Shown: in pieces, positions 1 to 8,509 of the stretch
Layout of the letters: every line of letters starts with the position of its first letter
Position numbering within the stretch: position 1 is the first letter of the stretch
Source of the DNA: an uncultured Cohaesibacter sp.
GTDB taxonomy: Bacteria; Pseudomonadota; Alphaproteobacteria; Rhizobiales; Cohaesibacteraceae
Assembly: GCF_963662805.1 (NCBI RefSeq)
Contig: NZ_OY759854.1
Span: 62,001 to 126,000, forward strand
Length of the DNA stretch: 64,000 nt
Reading direction: 5' to 3'
Made by a program: the position numbers and the translations under genes
The notes under the pieces: generated by a model
What the model saw: the letters and a program-made list of their open reading frames with translations, nothing else
Told to the model about the DNA's origin: nothing
Databases searched by the model: none

Positions 1-1
1 A

Positions 2-208
2 GTTGCAGAGGTGTCGGAGCGGCTCGGTGTCAGTACCCATTCGCTTTATGCGTGGAAGAAGCGATATGGCAAACCCAACTCAGAGATCAAGGCGACCGAT
101 GCACAAGCTGCCGAGATTAGACGCCTTAAGCAGGAACTGGCTCGGGTTACCGAGGAGCGTGACATCTTAAAAAAAGCAACGGCGTACTTCGCAAAGGATG
201 TAAAATGA
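2..208 (+). CDS. IS3-family transposase OrfA, 3' part
   Basis: This is the C-terminal part of an OrfA helix-turn-helix protein. The frame is open to the first bases of the window, so the gene starts upstream. The visible part contains the end of the HTH (VSERLGVSTHSLYAWKKRYG) and a leucine-zipper-like helix (IRRLKQELARVTEERDILKKA) that typically mediates OrfA dimerisation. The stop overlaps the orfB ATG (ATGA at 205). The A7 run at 169-175 lies in the zipper region, in phase for a -1 slip into orfB. Confidence 0.85.
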   Translation, partial: VAEVSERLGVSTHSLYAWKKRYGKPNSEIKATDAQAAEIRRLKQELARVTEERDILKKATAYFAKDVK

Positions 209-1062
209 AGTACGCCTTCGTCGCCCAGCATCGTCCGGCTTTTTCAGTCCGCGCTATGTGCCGGTGTCTGTCCATTCATCCCAGTGGTTTCTATTCTTGG
301 CTGAAGCAGCCCTTGAGCAACAGAGCACTTGAAGACCAGAGGCAAACGGATCTGATACGACAAGTCTGGGATGATAGTGGTAAAGTCTATGGCTATCGCA
401 AGATCCATGATGATCTTCTGGATATGGGCGAGAGCAGCTGCCCCAATCGCGTTGCCCGGCTAGCCAACTTAGCCGGGATCCGAGCTCAAATTGGCTATAA
501 ACGGAAGCATGGCAAATATGGCGGCAAGCCCTCCCTCGTGGTCGACAACCACTTGAACAGGCAATTTGAAACCGATGCTCCCAACATCACCTGGGTGACA
601 GACATTACCTATATCAAAACCTAGGAGGGCTTTGCCTATCTGGCAGTCGTGATAGATCTGTTTTCCAGAATGGTTGTCGGTTGGTCCTTACAGCAACGCC
701 AGACGACGGATGTTGTGCTGAGAGCGCTGCTTATGGCGGTCTGGCGACGCAAGCCCAAACAGAAGGTTCTGATCCATTCCGATCAAGGCTCACAATTCAC
801 AAGTATTGATTGGGCCGCATTCCTTCGTCAGCACAATTTGGAACACAGCATGAGCAGGCGTGGAAACTGCCATGACAATGCTGTTGCTGAAAGCTTTTTC
901 AACCTGCTCAAGAGAGAACGCATCCGGCGTCGAGTATACAAAACAAGAGCTGATGCAAGGCAAGACATCTTCGACTACATCGAAATGTTCTACAATCCAA
1001 AACGCAAACACGCTACAAACGGGATGCTCTCGCCAGCCGAGTACGAGCGACAGAAAATTTGA
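205..1062 (+). pseudogene. IS3-family transposase OrfB (DDE), interrupted by a nonsense codon
   Basis: OrfB is the rve-type DDE integrase of IS3 elements. The reading frame runs from 205 to 1062 but is broken by a TAG at 622-624, directly after WVTDITYIKT and before EGFAYLAVVIDLFSRM. Both halves are in the same frame, so this is one point mutation and not a frameshift. The catalytic residues otherwise look intact: D in WVTDITYI, D in IHSDQGSQF, E in NAVAESFFNLLK. The N-terminal HTH_21 region (YGYRKIHDDL) is present. With the stop, neither half should be active unless the codon is read through. Confidence 0.85.
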
Positions 1063-1070
1063 AGCCCCAA

Positions 1071-1097
1071 GGTGTCTACAATTCTAGGGGCAATTCA
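1071..1097 (+). repeat. Probable right terminal inverted repeat of the IS3 element
   Basis: This stretch directly follows the orfB stop. Its complement starts with TGA and continues with a C-run and GTAGACA, as expected for an IS3-family terminal repeat. The left partner is outside the window, so the assignment rests on position and pattern only. Confidence 0.5.
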
Positions 1098-1413
1098 TTA
1101 TGTTTCGGAACGCCAGGTCTGGGTGTGTTCAGCGTTGAGTACATTTTACTGGGTAAAGCCCGAAGTTGAAGCACGCGTATGCTTTGATTAGGGCAGCTCA
1201 TTGAACTCTAAAAATTCCACTGCGCAACTGAGGTGGAGTAGACGTTCGGCGGAGCTTTTAGCCTTGCATATCAAAGTGCCGTTGAGGCGTTGCGCTTCCA
1301 AAACTGAGCGCGCCCAGTGACGTGCTTCAAGAAATTTTGGTGCCGGCATAATGTCGGCACTACCTATTGATCAGGGTTTTCAATAATTTCTGATCTTTGC
1401 GCTCGGCATGGCC
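1098..1413. other. Intergenic region between the IS end and the dehydratase gene
   Basis: No convincing gene is visible. A hairpin lies at 1340-1360 (GTGCCGGCA, loop TAA, TGTCGGCAC). It could end transcription of the minus-strand dehydratase, but the tract after it on that strand (CAAAATTTC) is a poor U-run. Confidence 0.4.
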
Positions 1414-2610
1414 TCAGTGTAAGCTAAGATCTCTTTCGCTTTCTATGAGATCTTCATTCAGGTCCATGCCAATTCCAACTCCTTCAGGCACCGGAATGCT
1501 GCCGTTTTGAGGCCATGGAGGTGTCTGAAGGAAATGCATGTTGATCTCGTTCCACTTAACCAGATACTCGATCATTGGCGTGTGGAATGGAGATTGTGCA
1601 GCGGTGAAATGGATGCCCACGGGCGTGCAATGGCCGTGCGGGACGATTGTCAAATCATGGGCGGTTGCAAGAGCAGCGATCTTCAAACACTCGGAAACTC
1701 CACCACACCAGTACATATCAGGTTGCAGGATATCGAGCGCATTGACATCAGTGAACCTGCGCATACCCCAGCGGGTATATTCATGTTCAGCACCGGCGAG
1801 CGGAATCCGCGTCTTCTTCTTCAACTTGACATGGGTGTCGATCCGATCCGGCATGAAGGGTTCTTCCAGCCATGCCAGCCCGAAATCCTCGATCCTGGAA
1901 CAGAATTCGACGGCATAGTCGTAGCTGAGGCTTTGCCAGCAGTCGATCGCAATGCCGTATCCGTCGCCCAGCGTTTCTCTCAGGGTTTGAACGAGTTCGA
2001 CATTCTTCTTCATGCCTTCGAAGCCCGCCATCGGACCATGGCGAAGGAACCATTTCTGCGCAGTAAAACCCTGATCCCGGTACCATAACGCGCGCTCACG
2101 AACCAATCCCAGATCTTCGACTTCCAATCCTAGCATCGATGCGTAGGCTGGAACTTTCGAACGGGTCTTGCCTCCAAGTAGGCGCCACATAGGTACACCA
2201 AACCAACGTGCCTTGAGATCCCAAAGGGCGCAGTCAACAGCAGAGAGGGCAAGCATCGCATCGCCTTGTCTACCGTGAATCTGAAGGCGATGTAACTGAT
2301 CCCATAGCAATTCTGTTGCAATGGGGTCTTGTCCGATCAATCTTGGTGACAACTGTGACAGAATAAGTCGGGAGACATCGGACCAAACTGGACCCGCTAT
2401 CCCCTCAATTCCTTCATCTGTTTCAATATAGAGATAATGTTGTGTCAGTCGAAAGTGGGTTTCGTCGACTTGAACACCTCCTTCTAGATAGGGCTCTGCA
2501 GCATATTCTGGATAGATATCGACTGGGCGGACTTGTCGGTTTTCCCAAAAGGGCTGGCTGGATTCAATAGTTCCCGTCACTTGGCGGATGCGCAAGCGGG
2601 TAATCTTCAT
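1414..2610 (-). CDS. Mandelate racemase/muconate lactonizing enzyme family protein, probable sugar-acid dehydratase
   Basis: This 398-residue enolase-superfamily protein probably dehydrates an aldonic or uronic acid in the cytoplasm; the substrate is not known. Metal ligands of the barrel are visible as D in IAIDCW, E in WLEEPF and E in AGAEHEY. A catalytic His lies in IVPHGH. The KWFLRHGP and DCW..LEE..AGEH pattern resembles the L-rhamnonate dehydratase subgroup. The start was placed at the ATG at 2610 because GGGAG lies 8 nt upstream; a TTG 15 nt earlier has no better signal. The gene is 17 nt downstream of the GntR regulator on the same strand and divergent from a TRAP transporter, suggesting uptake and catabolism of one acid. 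Confidence 0.85.
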   Translation of the reverse strand: MKITRLRIRQVTGTIESSQPFWENRQVRPVDIYPEYAAEPYLEGGVQVDETHFRLTQHYLYIETDEGIEGIAGPVWSDVSRLILSQLSPRLIGQDPIATELLWDQLHRLQIHGRQGDAMLALSAVDCALWDLKARWFGVPMWRLLGGKTRSKVPAYASMLGLEVEDLGLVRERALWYRDQGFTAQKWFLRHGPMAGFEGMKKNVELVQTLRETLGDGYGIAIDCWQSLSYDYAVEFCSRIEDFGLAWLEEPFMPDRIDTHVKLKKKTRIPLAGAEHEYTRWGMRRFTDVNALDILQPDMYWCGGVSECLKIAALATAHDLTIVPHGHCTPVGIHFTAAQSPFHTPMIEYLVKWNEINMHFLQTPPWPQNGSIPVPEGVGIGMDLNEDLIESERDLSLH

Positions 2611-2627
2611 TTTCTTAACTCCCAAAG

Positions 2628-3383
2628 TTACCAGGCGCGTCCAGCAATCTCTCTGATTGATACTATGTCTGAGTTTTCCTCGAACATTGCACGCACCGTC
2701 AAATAGGTTCTGTCGACATGGATTCTCATCAGATTTGCTGCTTCTTCGTCACGGCCTGCTGCTAAATGATCGACAATTTGTATGTGCACATTGTGTGAAT
2801 CCTGCACTTGCTCAAGTGTCCGAACAAGGCGCCATCTAAGCGCGCTAACGCGGCCCGAAATTCGTTCATATGCCTTGTCCAAGTCTCGGTTTTGGGCAAG
2901 TTCAAAAATTGCTGCATGGAATGCAATATCAAAAGGCTGGTATGCTTGCGGGCTCTTGGTCAGAGATGCTTCAGCAGCTTTTATTAGGTCATTTAGCTTT
3001 TTGACAAGTTGGGCACGGTCGTGGGCAACCGCCAACTGCATTGCTCCGATTTCCAGTATGGAGCGCATCTCGCACATCTCGCGAGCCTTCTCCTCATCGC
3101 AGATAAAAACAAAAGTGCCTCTTTGTGGGCGAACTTCAACCAGCTCTTCACTCTCCAAGCGCTTGAAGGCTTCTCGTACCGGCGTGCGAGAGACTCCTAA
3201 ACGTTCAGCCAGTGCGTTTTCGGAGAGTTGTTCGCCGAGAGCTATTTGACCGCTAACAATCATCTGGCGCAATTGAGATGAGACCCGCTCTGAGGCAGGC
3301 TGTAGACGCTTTAGAGGTGCTAGTTCAGTTTTCGAGAGTGCGTCCCTGCTACTTGCGACATTACGTCTCGATTTTTCCACCAT
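2628..3383 (-). CDS. GntR-family transcriptional regulator, FadR/FCD subfamily
   Basis: This is a DNA-binding repressor of about 251 residues. The N-terminal winged helix is clear (LSENALAERLGVSRTPVREA). The C-terminal all-helical FCD domain carries the His pattern of the metal or ligand pocket (FDIAFHAAIFEL, VHIQIVDHLAAG, MRIHVDRT). FCD regulators usually bind an organic acid and then release DNA. The start chosen is the ATG at 3383, which follows AAAGGAG by 6 nt; a TTG at 3401 is less likely. It is cotranscribed with the dehydratase and divergent from dctP. The 3462-3475 palindrome is the likely operator for both directions. Confidence 0.9.
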   Translation of the reverse strand: MVEKSRRNVASSRDALSKTELAPLKRLQPASERVSSQLRQMIVSGQIALGEQLSENALAERLGVSRTPVREAFKRLESEELVEVRPQRGTFVFICDEEKAREMCEMRSILEIGAMQLAVAHDRAQLVKKLNDLIKAAEASLTKSPQAYQPFDIAFHAAIFELAQNRDLDKAYERISGRVSALRWRLVRTLEQVQDSHNVHIQIVDHLAAGRDEEAANLMRIHVDRTYLTVRAMFEENSDIVSIREIAGRAW

Positions 3384-3461
3384 GTCACACTCCTTTGTCA
3401 AATACCTTGGGTTTTACAACGTTTAGCAAGGATCTTGCATCGAATTTATAGCACCTTAGTT

Positions 3462-3475
3462 ACTTGTATACAAGT
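3462..3475. promoter_or_regulatory. Perfect 14-bp palindrome, probable GntR operator
   Basis: The sequence ACTTGTATACAAGT is a perfect palindrome between the divergent gntR and dctP genes. Its core TTGTATACAA matches the type of site used by many FCD-type GntR regulators. A related half site (ACTTGTGTG) lies shortly downstream. Position and symmetry suggest autoregulation plus control of the TRAP operon. Confidence 0.7.
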
Positions 3476-3571
3476 CTTGAATGTTACACTTGTGTGTGGT
3501 ACGTTTCAGACAGTTATCGAGCCGACAATAGGCATTTAGCAAGCATGTAATTCGATAGGGAGGAATTGCTC

Positions 3572-4609
3572 ATGTTAAAAAATTACGCAAGCACACTCAC
3601 CATTGCGGGGAGTATTATGCTAGCAATAGGGGCTGCGTCCGCGGGGGCTCAAGAGTTTCAGATGACTTATGCAGTCACAGCACCAGCTATGGAAAATGCG
3701 TTTTCCTATACGAACCACGAAGTCTTTGCTCGTGAAGTCGAAGCGCGATCAGGTGCACGTATCGCCGTTACCTTCCTGCCCGGAGGTCAGCTTGGCGGTG
3801 TCGAGTCAACAATAAATCAAGTGCGAGACGGGGTCATTCAAGCGAACGATCCGTCGGATGTGTCGTTGGCTCCAATCTTTCCCGAAATTCAGGTTTTGAG
3901 TCTGCCATACGCTTTTACGAGTCGTGATGTTGCCTGGCGTGTTCTCGATGGTCCGTTTGGGCAAAAACTTGCGGATTTGGCAGCCGAAAAGACGGGATTA
4001 CGCCCCTTGGCTTGGTTCGAAAACGGAGGGTTCAGAAACTTCACCAGTGCCGACAAGGAAATGAAGACGGTCGACGATCTTGCTGGGTTGAAAATGCGCG
4101 TTCCGCCGACTCCGATGTATCTAACTATCGTTGAGAGCCTCGGCATGTCTCCTACTCCGGTACCTTGGGGGGAACTATATACGGCTCTTCAGACAGGTGT
4201 CGCTGATGGACAGGAAAACGCCATACCGACTTTTATGGTGCCAAAACTTTACGAAGTGCAGAAACAGATGATTATGGATGGCCACATTTACGCGGCTTCT
4301 GCTGTGGCAGTGAACGAAGAATGGTATCAGGGCCTTCCCGATGACTTGAAAGCCGTCATCAATCAAGCTGCCAATGTTGCCAAGTGGACGAACCGTGGCT
4401 TGGCTGTATCCAACGAGATGGCAGGGCGCAATTATCTAGAAGGAATAGGTGTGAATATCAATGATGTCACAGCTGCAGAAAAAGAGCGCTTCAGGGCACT
4501 TGCGCAGCCGGCTGCCCGTAGATGGCTGGAAGGTGAAATCGGATCAGAACTGATCAATGACATGCAAGCAGCTATTGCCACTGCCGAAGAAGAGCTCGGT
4601 TATCGCTAA
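3572..4609 (+). CDS. dctP: TRAP transporter substrate-binding protein, DctP family
   Basis: This 345-residue periplasmic receptor binds a carboxylate substrate for the DctQM permease. The N-terminus is a Sec signal peptide (hydrophobic TIAGSIMLAIGAASAGA, likely cut after AGA before QEF). The mature part carries the DctP-type region with the conserved Arg that clamps carboxylates (LKMRVPPTPMY) and the GVADGQENAI segment. The ATG at 3572 is preceded by GGGAGG at 8 nt; the frame extends to a TTG 6 nt earlier that is less likely. First gene of dctPQM. Confidence 0.93.
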   Translation: MLKNYASTLTIAGSIMLAIGAASAGAQEFQMTYAVTAPAMENAFSYTNHEVFAREVEARSGARIAVTFLPGGQLGGVESTINQVRDGVIQANDPSDVSLAPIFPEIQVLSLPYAFTSRDVAWRVLDGPFGQKLADLAAEKTGLRPLAWFENGGFRNFTSADKEMKTVDDLAGLKMRVPPTPMYLTIVESLGMSPTPVPWGELYTALQTGVADGQENAIPTFMVPKLYEVQKQMIMDGHIYAASAVAVNEEWYQGLPDDLKAVINQAANVAKWTNRGLAVSNEMAGRNYLEGIGVNINDVTAAEKERFRALAQPAARRWLEGEIGSELINDMQAAIATAEEELGYR

Positions 4610-4635
4610 TAGTCAAACAGTAATTCTGAAGGCAT

Positions 4636-4706
4636 GGAAGCGGAAACACTCTCCGCTTCCTTCTCAAGTGTATCGGTCTGGTCCTCAAAGGCCATTGGCC
4701 GTTGAG
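4636..4706 (+). promoter_or_regulatory. Two intercistronic hairpins between dctP and dctQ
   Basis: The first hairpin is GGAAGCGG with CCGCTTCC (4636-4643 and 4653-4660) around a 9-nt loop. The second is CTCAA-A-GGCC, loop ATT, GGCC-G-TTGAG (4684-4706) with one mismatch. Neither has a strong U-run. Such structures between a binding-protein gene and its permease genes commonly protect the upstream mRNA or attenuate read-through, giving excess receptor. The effect here is inferred. Confidence 0.5.
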
Positions 4707-4747
4707 AAAAGGCCATGCCCTCGCACTCGAACTATGTGAGAGTTGTC

Positions 4748-5239
4748 ATGTTTGAGAAAACTCGACGGGTAGTCGATATGCTCTGCCTTGTCATTCTTGG
4801 TCTATGCGGTGTTACTTTCGTCGTTATGACCGCGGTTATCGCGTCGCTCGTAATCACCCGAAATTTTTTCGGTTTTTCTTGGTCCTGGTCAGAGGAAATA
4901 ACCCGCTTTCTGATGGTCTGGTTGATTTTTCTGGGGGCTGCTGTTCTGGTCCGGCGTGATGATCATATTGCGCTTGATGCTCTGCCTCGTGCGCTTCCTG
5001 AACGGGCGCGCACGATTCTGATGATGGCAATCAGACTTCCTATTCTTGGTGTGCTTTGGTTGATCCTACAGCAAGGATGGATCGTTATGGGGTTGCGAGC
5101 TAGCAATCATTCTCCTGCTCTTGGAATTCCGTTGAGTTGGGTCTATGCAGCCATTCCAGTTGGATCGGCACTGATGCTTCTGTTTGCGGCATTCAATACT
5201 TGGCGAGACATCCGCCAGTTGATCAGACACGAGGTTTGA
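4748..5239 (+). CDS. dctQ: TRAP transporter small permease, DctQ family
   Basis: This is a 163-residue inner-membrane subunit with four predicted helices. The family-typical motif after helix 2 is present (WSEEITRFLMVWLIFLGAA), followed by the basic loop VRRDDHIALDAL. It joins DctM to form the Na+-driven permease. Two starts are possible, 4715 and 4748; I prefer 4748 because MFEKTRR is the usual type of N-terminus and GAGAG precedes it. It is 3 nt from dctM. Confidence 0.88.
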   Translation: MFEKTRRVVDMLCLVILGLCGVTFVVMTAVIASLVITRNFFGFSWSWSEEITRFLMVWLIFLGAAVLVRRDDHIALDALPRALPERARTILMMAIRLPILGVLWLILQQGWIVMGLRASNHSPALGIPLSWVYAAIPVGSALMLLFAAFNTWRDIRQLIRHEV

Positions 5240-5242
5240 AAC

Positions 5243-6535
5243 ATGGATATCTTTGGCTTCACAGTCTTATTTCTGTTCCTTCTCGCTGTTGGAATGCCCA
5301 TCGCCTTCGTAATGCTGGCATCTTCGACTGCCTACTTTCTCTTATCTGGAAATCCTGTGTTCCTTCGAATGCTGCCTGAGCGAATGATGAATGGTGTTGA
5401 TGCTTTCGTATTAATGGCTATCCCGTTCTTTCTTCTGACCGGTGAGATCATGAACCGGGCGCAGTTGACCGATCGCCTCTTTCATTTCTGCAACATGATC
5501 ATTGGACGTGTCCGTGGCGGTCTTGCGCAGGTCAACGTGCTGGCATCTGTCATGTTCTCTGGCGTTACGGGCGTTGCCTTAGGCGACGTGGCGGCCTTGG
5601 GCAAAATGTTCATTCCGGCCATGGAGCGCCAAGGATATGACAGAGGCTTCACGGCTGCAGTCACCGCTGCCTCGTCCCTCATTGGTGCTATCATTCCGCC
5701 CAGCACCATGATCATCGTCTATTGCGCAACGATGAACGTTTCGGTTGGAGCCATGTTCATGGCATCTCTTCTGCCAGGGCTGGCTCTAGGTGTGCTGCAA
5801 ATGGGAACAGTGCAATTTCTGGCATGGAAAAGGCAATATCCTAAGGTTGAGGTTGAGGTATCGCCACGCGGTCTGGTGATTGGTTTTCGTGACGCATTCT
5901 TCGCGATTCTGCTGCCAGTGATTATGATCCGGGGCATAGCTCTGGGGTGGTTCACTCCAACCGAGGCTGCCGCCGCAACCGTAGTCTACTCTCTCGTAAT
6001 CGGGCTCTTTTTCTTGCGCACGCTCAAGATTGGTCAACTGCCGAGCATCTTGACGACAGCGACCCTCGATTCAGCCAGGCTCTTCCTGATCATTGCAGGT
6101 GCATCCGCTGTTAGCTGGGTTTTTGCCATGGAGCAGTTGCCAATTACGGTGCAGCACCTGTTTGCGGGCTTGTCGGATAATACAGTTGTGATTGTTATCG
6201 TTCTGATCGGTTTCTTTCTTTTTCTTGGCCTCTGGTTGGATCCGTCGATTGCAATCATTTTGTTTGGACCCGTTGCGTTGCCGCTCGCTGTCAAAGCAGG
6301 CTTGCATCCAGTCCAATTCGGAATTTTTGTTATCACGAGCTGCGTTATCGGGACGCTAACACCACCTGTCGGTAACGTCATATTTGCGGTTTCCAATATT
6401 TCGAATCTAGGAATTGGACAGCTTGGGCGTGCGCTTATTCCGTTTTTAATCGGAGGCGTGGCCGTACTATTACTAATCTGCTTTTTGCCTGATTTGACAC
6501 TGATGCTCCCCCGCAGAGCAGGTCTGATTCAGTAA
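5243..6535 (+). CDS. dctM: TRAP transporter large permease, DctM family
   Basis: This 430-residue membrane protein is the transport channel of the TRAP system. It is almost entirely hydrophobic with repeated helices. Family hallmarks include GVALGDVAALGKMFIPAM, the IPPSTMIIVY segment and its second-half counterpart TPPVGNVIFAV. It completes the dctPQM operon and is followed by a terminator-like hairpin. With the adjacent dehydratase it suggests acid import followed by dehydration. Confidence 0.93.
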   Translation: MDIFGFTVLFLFLLAVGMPIAFVMLASSTAYFLLSGNPVFLRMLPERMMNGVDAFVLMAIPFFLLTGEIMNRAQLTDRLFHFCNMIIGRVRGGLAQVNVLASVMFSGVTGVALGDVAALGKMFIPAMERQGYDRGFTAAVTAASSLIGAIIPPSTMIIVYCATMNVSVGAMFMASLLPGLALGVLQMGTVQFLAWKRQYPKVEVEVSPRGLVIGFRDAFFAILLPVIMIRGIALGWFTPTEAAAATVVYSLVIGLFFLRTLKIGQLPSILTTATLDSARLFLIIAGASAVSWVFAMEQLPITVQHLFAGLSDNTVVIVIVLIGFFLFLGLWLDPSIAIILFGPVALPLAVKAGLHPVQFGIFVITSCVIGTLTPPVGNVIFAVSNISNLGIGQLGRALIPFLIGGVAVLLLICFLPDLTLMLPRRAGLIQ

Positions 6536-6561
6536 TAAAATTCTGGGACCTGCAACAAAGA

Positions 6562-6600
6562 GCAGCCTTCGCTTGCTAGATTGTGAGCGAGGGCTGTTTC
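6562..6600 (+). terminator. Probable terminator after dctM
   Basis: A stem pairs GCAGCCTTCGCTT with GAGCGAGGGCTGT around a short loop and is followed by TTTC. It lies 27 nt after the dctM stop, so it is well placed to end the TRAP operon. Confidence 0.6.
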
Positions 6601-6767
6601 GGATCAGCCCCATGTGGTTAATCTGTAGTGAGTGTTCGCCCTTCCGGGACGTTCAATCTGAGCACCAGGAAAGTATGGCTCTTTCCGGAATAAACCTTAA
6701 AGTTGTTGAGCCATGCAATTGACTTTCTTTTCTAATATTATTCCCCCCCCCTTTAGATTGAATCAGT

Positions 6768-7079
6768 CTATCTATTCATATCTATTACCTTTGATATTTC
6801 TACATCACCCACCCATTCACTCGGAATTTTATTTATAATTTCGATGACGTCATTTATAGAAGATGCACTTATAATTACAAATCCATATACAGATCTCTCT
6901 TTTCCCGATAAAAAATTTAATTTACCATTTGAAAACTCACCAATTAATTGCAAAGAAAATTCATCGAAATTCTCGGATATGTTCCTCTTCCAACGTTCAA
7001 ATGATTCAATCAATTCTTCTCCATCTTCATAGGTCCTGGGCAATTCTTTAGTTTTAAAGTACAAAAAGAACTTCTCCAT
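6768..7079 (-). CDS. Small AT-rich protein, YciI-like
   Basis: This encodes a 103-residue cytoplasmic protein. It starts MEKFFLYFKTKEL and ends with a YGFVIISASSINDVIEIINK segment followed by VEISKVIDM, which resembles the C-terminal half of YCII-related (DGPF) domains. The assignment is by pattern only and the function is unknown. The ATG at 7079 has GGGGAG 7 nt upstream. Base composition is strikingly AT-rich compared with both neighbours, and codons such as AAA, AAT and ATA dominate, which points to recent acquisition. No cotranscribed partner is visible. Confidence 0.65.
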   Translation of the reverse strand: MEKFFLYFKTKELPRTYEDGEELIESFERWKRNISENFDEFSLQLIGEFSNGKLNFLSGKERSVYGFVIISASSINDVIEIINKIPSEWVGDVEISKVIDMNR

Positions 7080-7094
7080 ATTCTTTCTCCCCAA

Positions 7095-7486
7095 ATTGTC
7101 TACTCTTTTTAGTAAGTTGGAGTTTTGCCGCCTCTCTTCTATATCAACCTTATAATCAGCTAACTCTCCGGAGTACGAAAGGCCGACTTCAACGCACTAG
7201 GTTTCTTGGAAGACATCAATGGTTGGTAGCTTGCTATTGTTATGAAACAGATGTGGCGCGAATGAAGCCCAACAGCTGTTTCTCGTTCAACAAGCAGGCA
7301 TCTTCTGCAATCTCGAACACTTCGCCTAAACTGCGTTTTTTCTTATCCTAGACGCGCAGCCATAACACCCGGCGTCTAGGGCAGATGCAGTTCGGACAAG
7401 AACAAAATGGCGCGAACTCTATCATCCATAAAATCGAGCAACCTTAAGACAATCCTGAGTGTAAGGATACTTCTGCAGGGCTTCAT
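7095..7486. other. Non-coding or decayed stretch with a 9-bp inverted repeat
   Basis: No intact gene is visible. On the minus strand a frame of about 34 codons ends at 7240 (the end reads CLLNEKQLLGFIRATSVS) and looks protein-like, as if it were the tail of a broken gene. Just upstream of it a perfect 9-bp inverted repeat, CCTAGACGC at 7347-7355 and GCGTCTAGG at 7372-7380, interrupts the frame. It could be a hairpin or a scar of an insertion. Confidence 0.35.
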
Positions 7487-8482
7487 TTACCTATTGAGAT
7501 TCTGCATTTCGCTTGCTCCATATCGCTCACCGTGAATAGAAACTTCAGCAACCGCCATCGACACCGTTTGCAGATCCTCTGTAGACAGGTCAATTTGGGC
7601 GGCATCGATGTTTTCGCGAAGACGCTCGGACTTGGTCGTGCCTGGAATAGGAACAATCCACGGACGCTGCGCTAATAGCCATGCAATCGACAATTGGGCG
7701 GGCGTTATTCCCTTACGCGCAGCTATCTCGCTCAGGATATCGATTAGCGAAGCATTTTTCTCAATGGCTTTCTTCTGGAACCGTGGCAGCACAGCGCGGA
7801 AATCATCAGCGGCAAATGCCGACCGAGTGTTTATACCTCCAGCCAAGAAACCGCGGCCTAATGGGCTATAGGCAACAAACCCAATCCCAAGCTCCTCTAA
7901 AGTGCGGAGCAGTCCACTCTCTGGCTCGCGAGCCCAAAGCGAGTATTCTGATTGTACTGCCGTGACAGGGCAAGCGGCATGGGCTCTTCGAACCGTATCG
8001 CTGCTCACTTCAGAGAGTCCGAAATGCCTAACCTTCCCTGCGGAGATCAACTCTGATACTGCTCCCGCGACCTCTTCAATCGGCACATCGGGGTCAACAC
8101 GGTGCTGATAATACAGATCAACGTGGTCTGTGCGGAGACGACGCAGAGATCCATCCAACGTTTCTCTTATATGCTGGGGGCGACTGTTCAGACCGATTGG
8201 CGCCGCCCCTCCATTCGGATCGAGATCATAACCAAACTTTGTTGCGATTACCACTTGATCGCGTATCGGCTCCAGTGCTTCACCAACGAGCTCTTCATTC
8301 CTGTGCGGACCGTAGACCTGAGCTGTGTCGAAGAATGAGACGCCCATATCCACGGCATCTCGAACAAGTTTTATCATACCGTTCCGATCGGTAGTCTCAC
8401 CATAGACTGAGTTTAGCCCCATGCATCCAAATCCGAGCTCTGAGACAACCAGCCCTGCATTGCCAAGGTATCGAGATTTCAT
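7487..8482 (-). CDS. Aldo/keto reductase
   Basis: This is a 331-residue NAD(P)H-dependent oxidoreductase of the AKR fold, with the usual length for the YhdN/Tas-like group. The catalytic tetrad can be read as D and Y in FFDTAQVYG, K in ATKFG and H in YYQHRVD. The C-terminal cofactor-binding stretch PIPGTTKSERLREN is intact. It lies downstream of the SDR gene on the same strand, probably in one operon with the second AKR. The natural substrate is unknown; a role in carbonyl detoxification is only an inference. Confidence 0.9.
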   Translation of the reverse strand: MKSRYLGNAGLVVSELGFGCMGLNSVYGETTDRNGMIKLVRDAVDMGVSFFDTAQVYGPHRNEELVGEALEPIRDQVVIATKFGYDLDPNGGAAPIGLNSRPQHIRETLDGSLRRLRTDHVDLYYQHRVDPDVPIEEVAGAVSELISAGKVRHFGLSEVSSDTVRRAHAACPVTAVQSEYSLWAREPESGLLRTLEELGIGFVAYSPLGRGFLAGGINTRSAFAADDFRAVLPRFQKKAIEKNASLIDILSEIAARKGITPAQLSIAWLLAQRPWIVPIPGTTKSERLRENIDAAQIDLSTEDLQTVSMAVAEVSIHGERYGASEMQNLNR

Positions 8483-8509
8483 GATAGGTCCTCACCTACT
8501 CCACTGCTT

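Larger units (their letters stand above)
1..1097 (+). mobile_element. IS3-family insertion sequence, right-hand part
   Basis: The window opens inside an IS3-family element. Two overlapping frames are present (orfA end, orfB), with a run of seven A at 169-175 ahead of a -1 shift, the classic IS3 arrangement for making an OrfAB fusion transposase. The right end is probably near 1097, because the complement of about 1071-1097 begins TGAATTGCCCCTAGAATTG, which has the TG start and layout of an IS3-type terminal repeat. The left end and the target duplication lie outside the window, so neither can be checked. OrfB carries a nonsense codon, so this copy is probably inactive. Confidence 0.85.
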
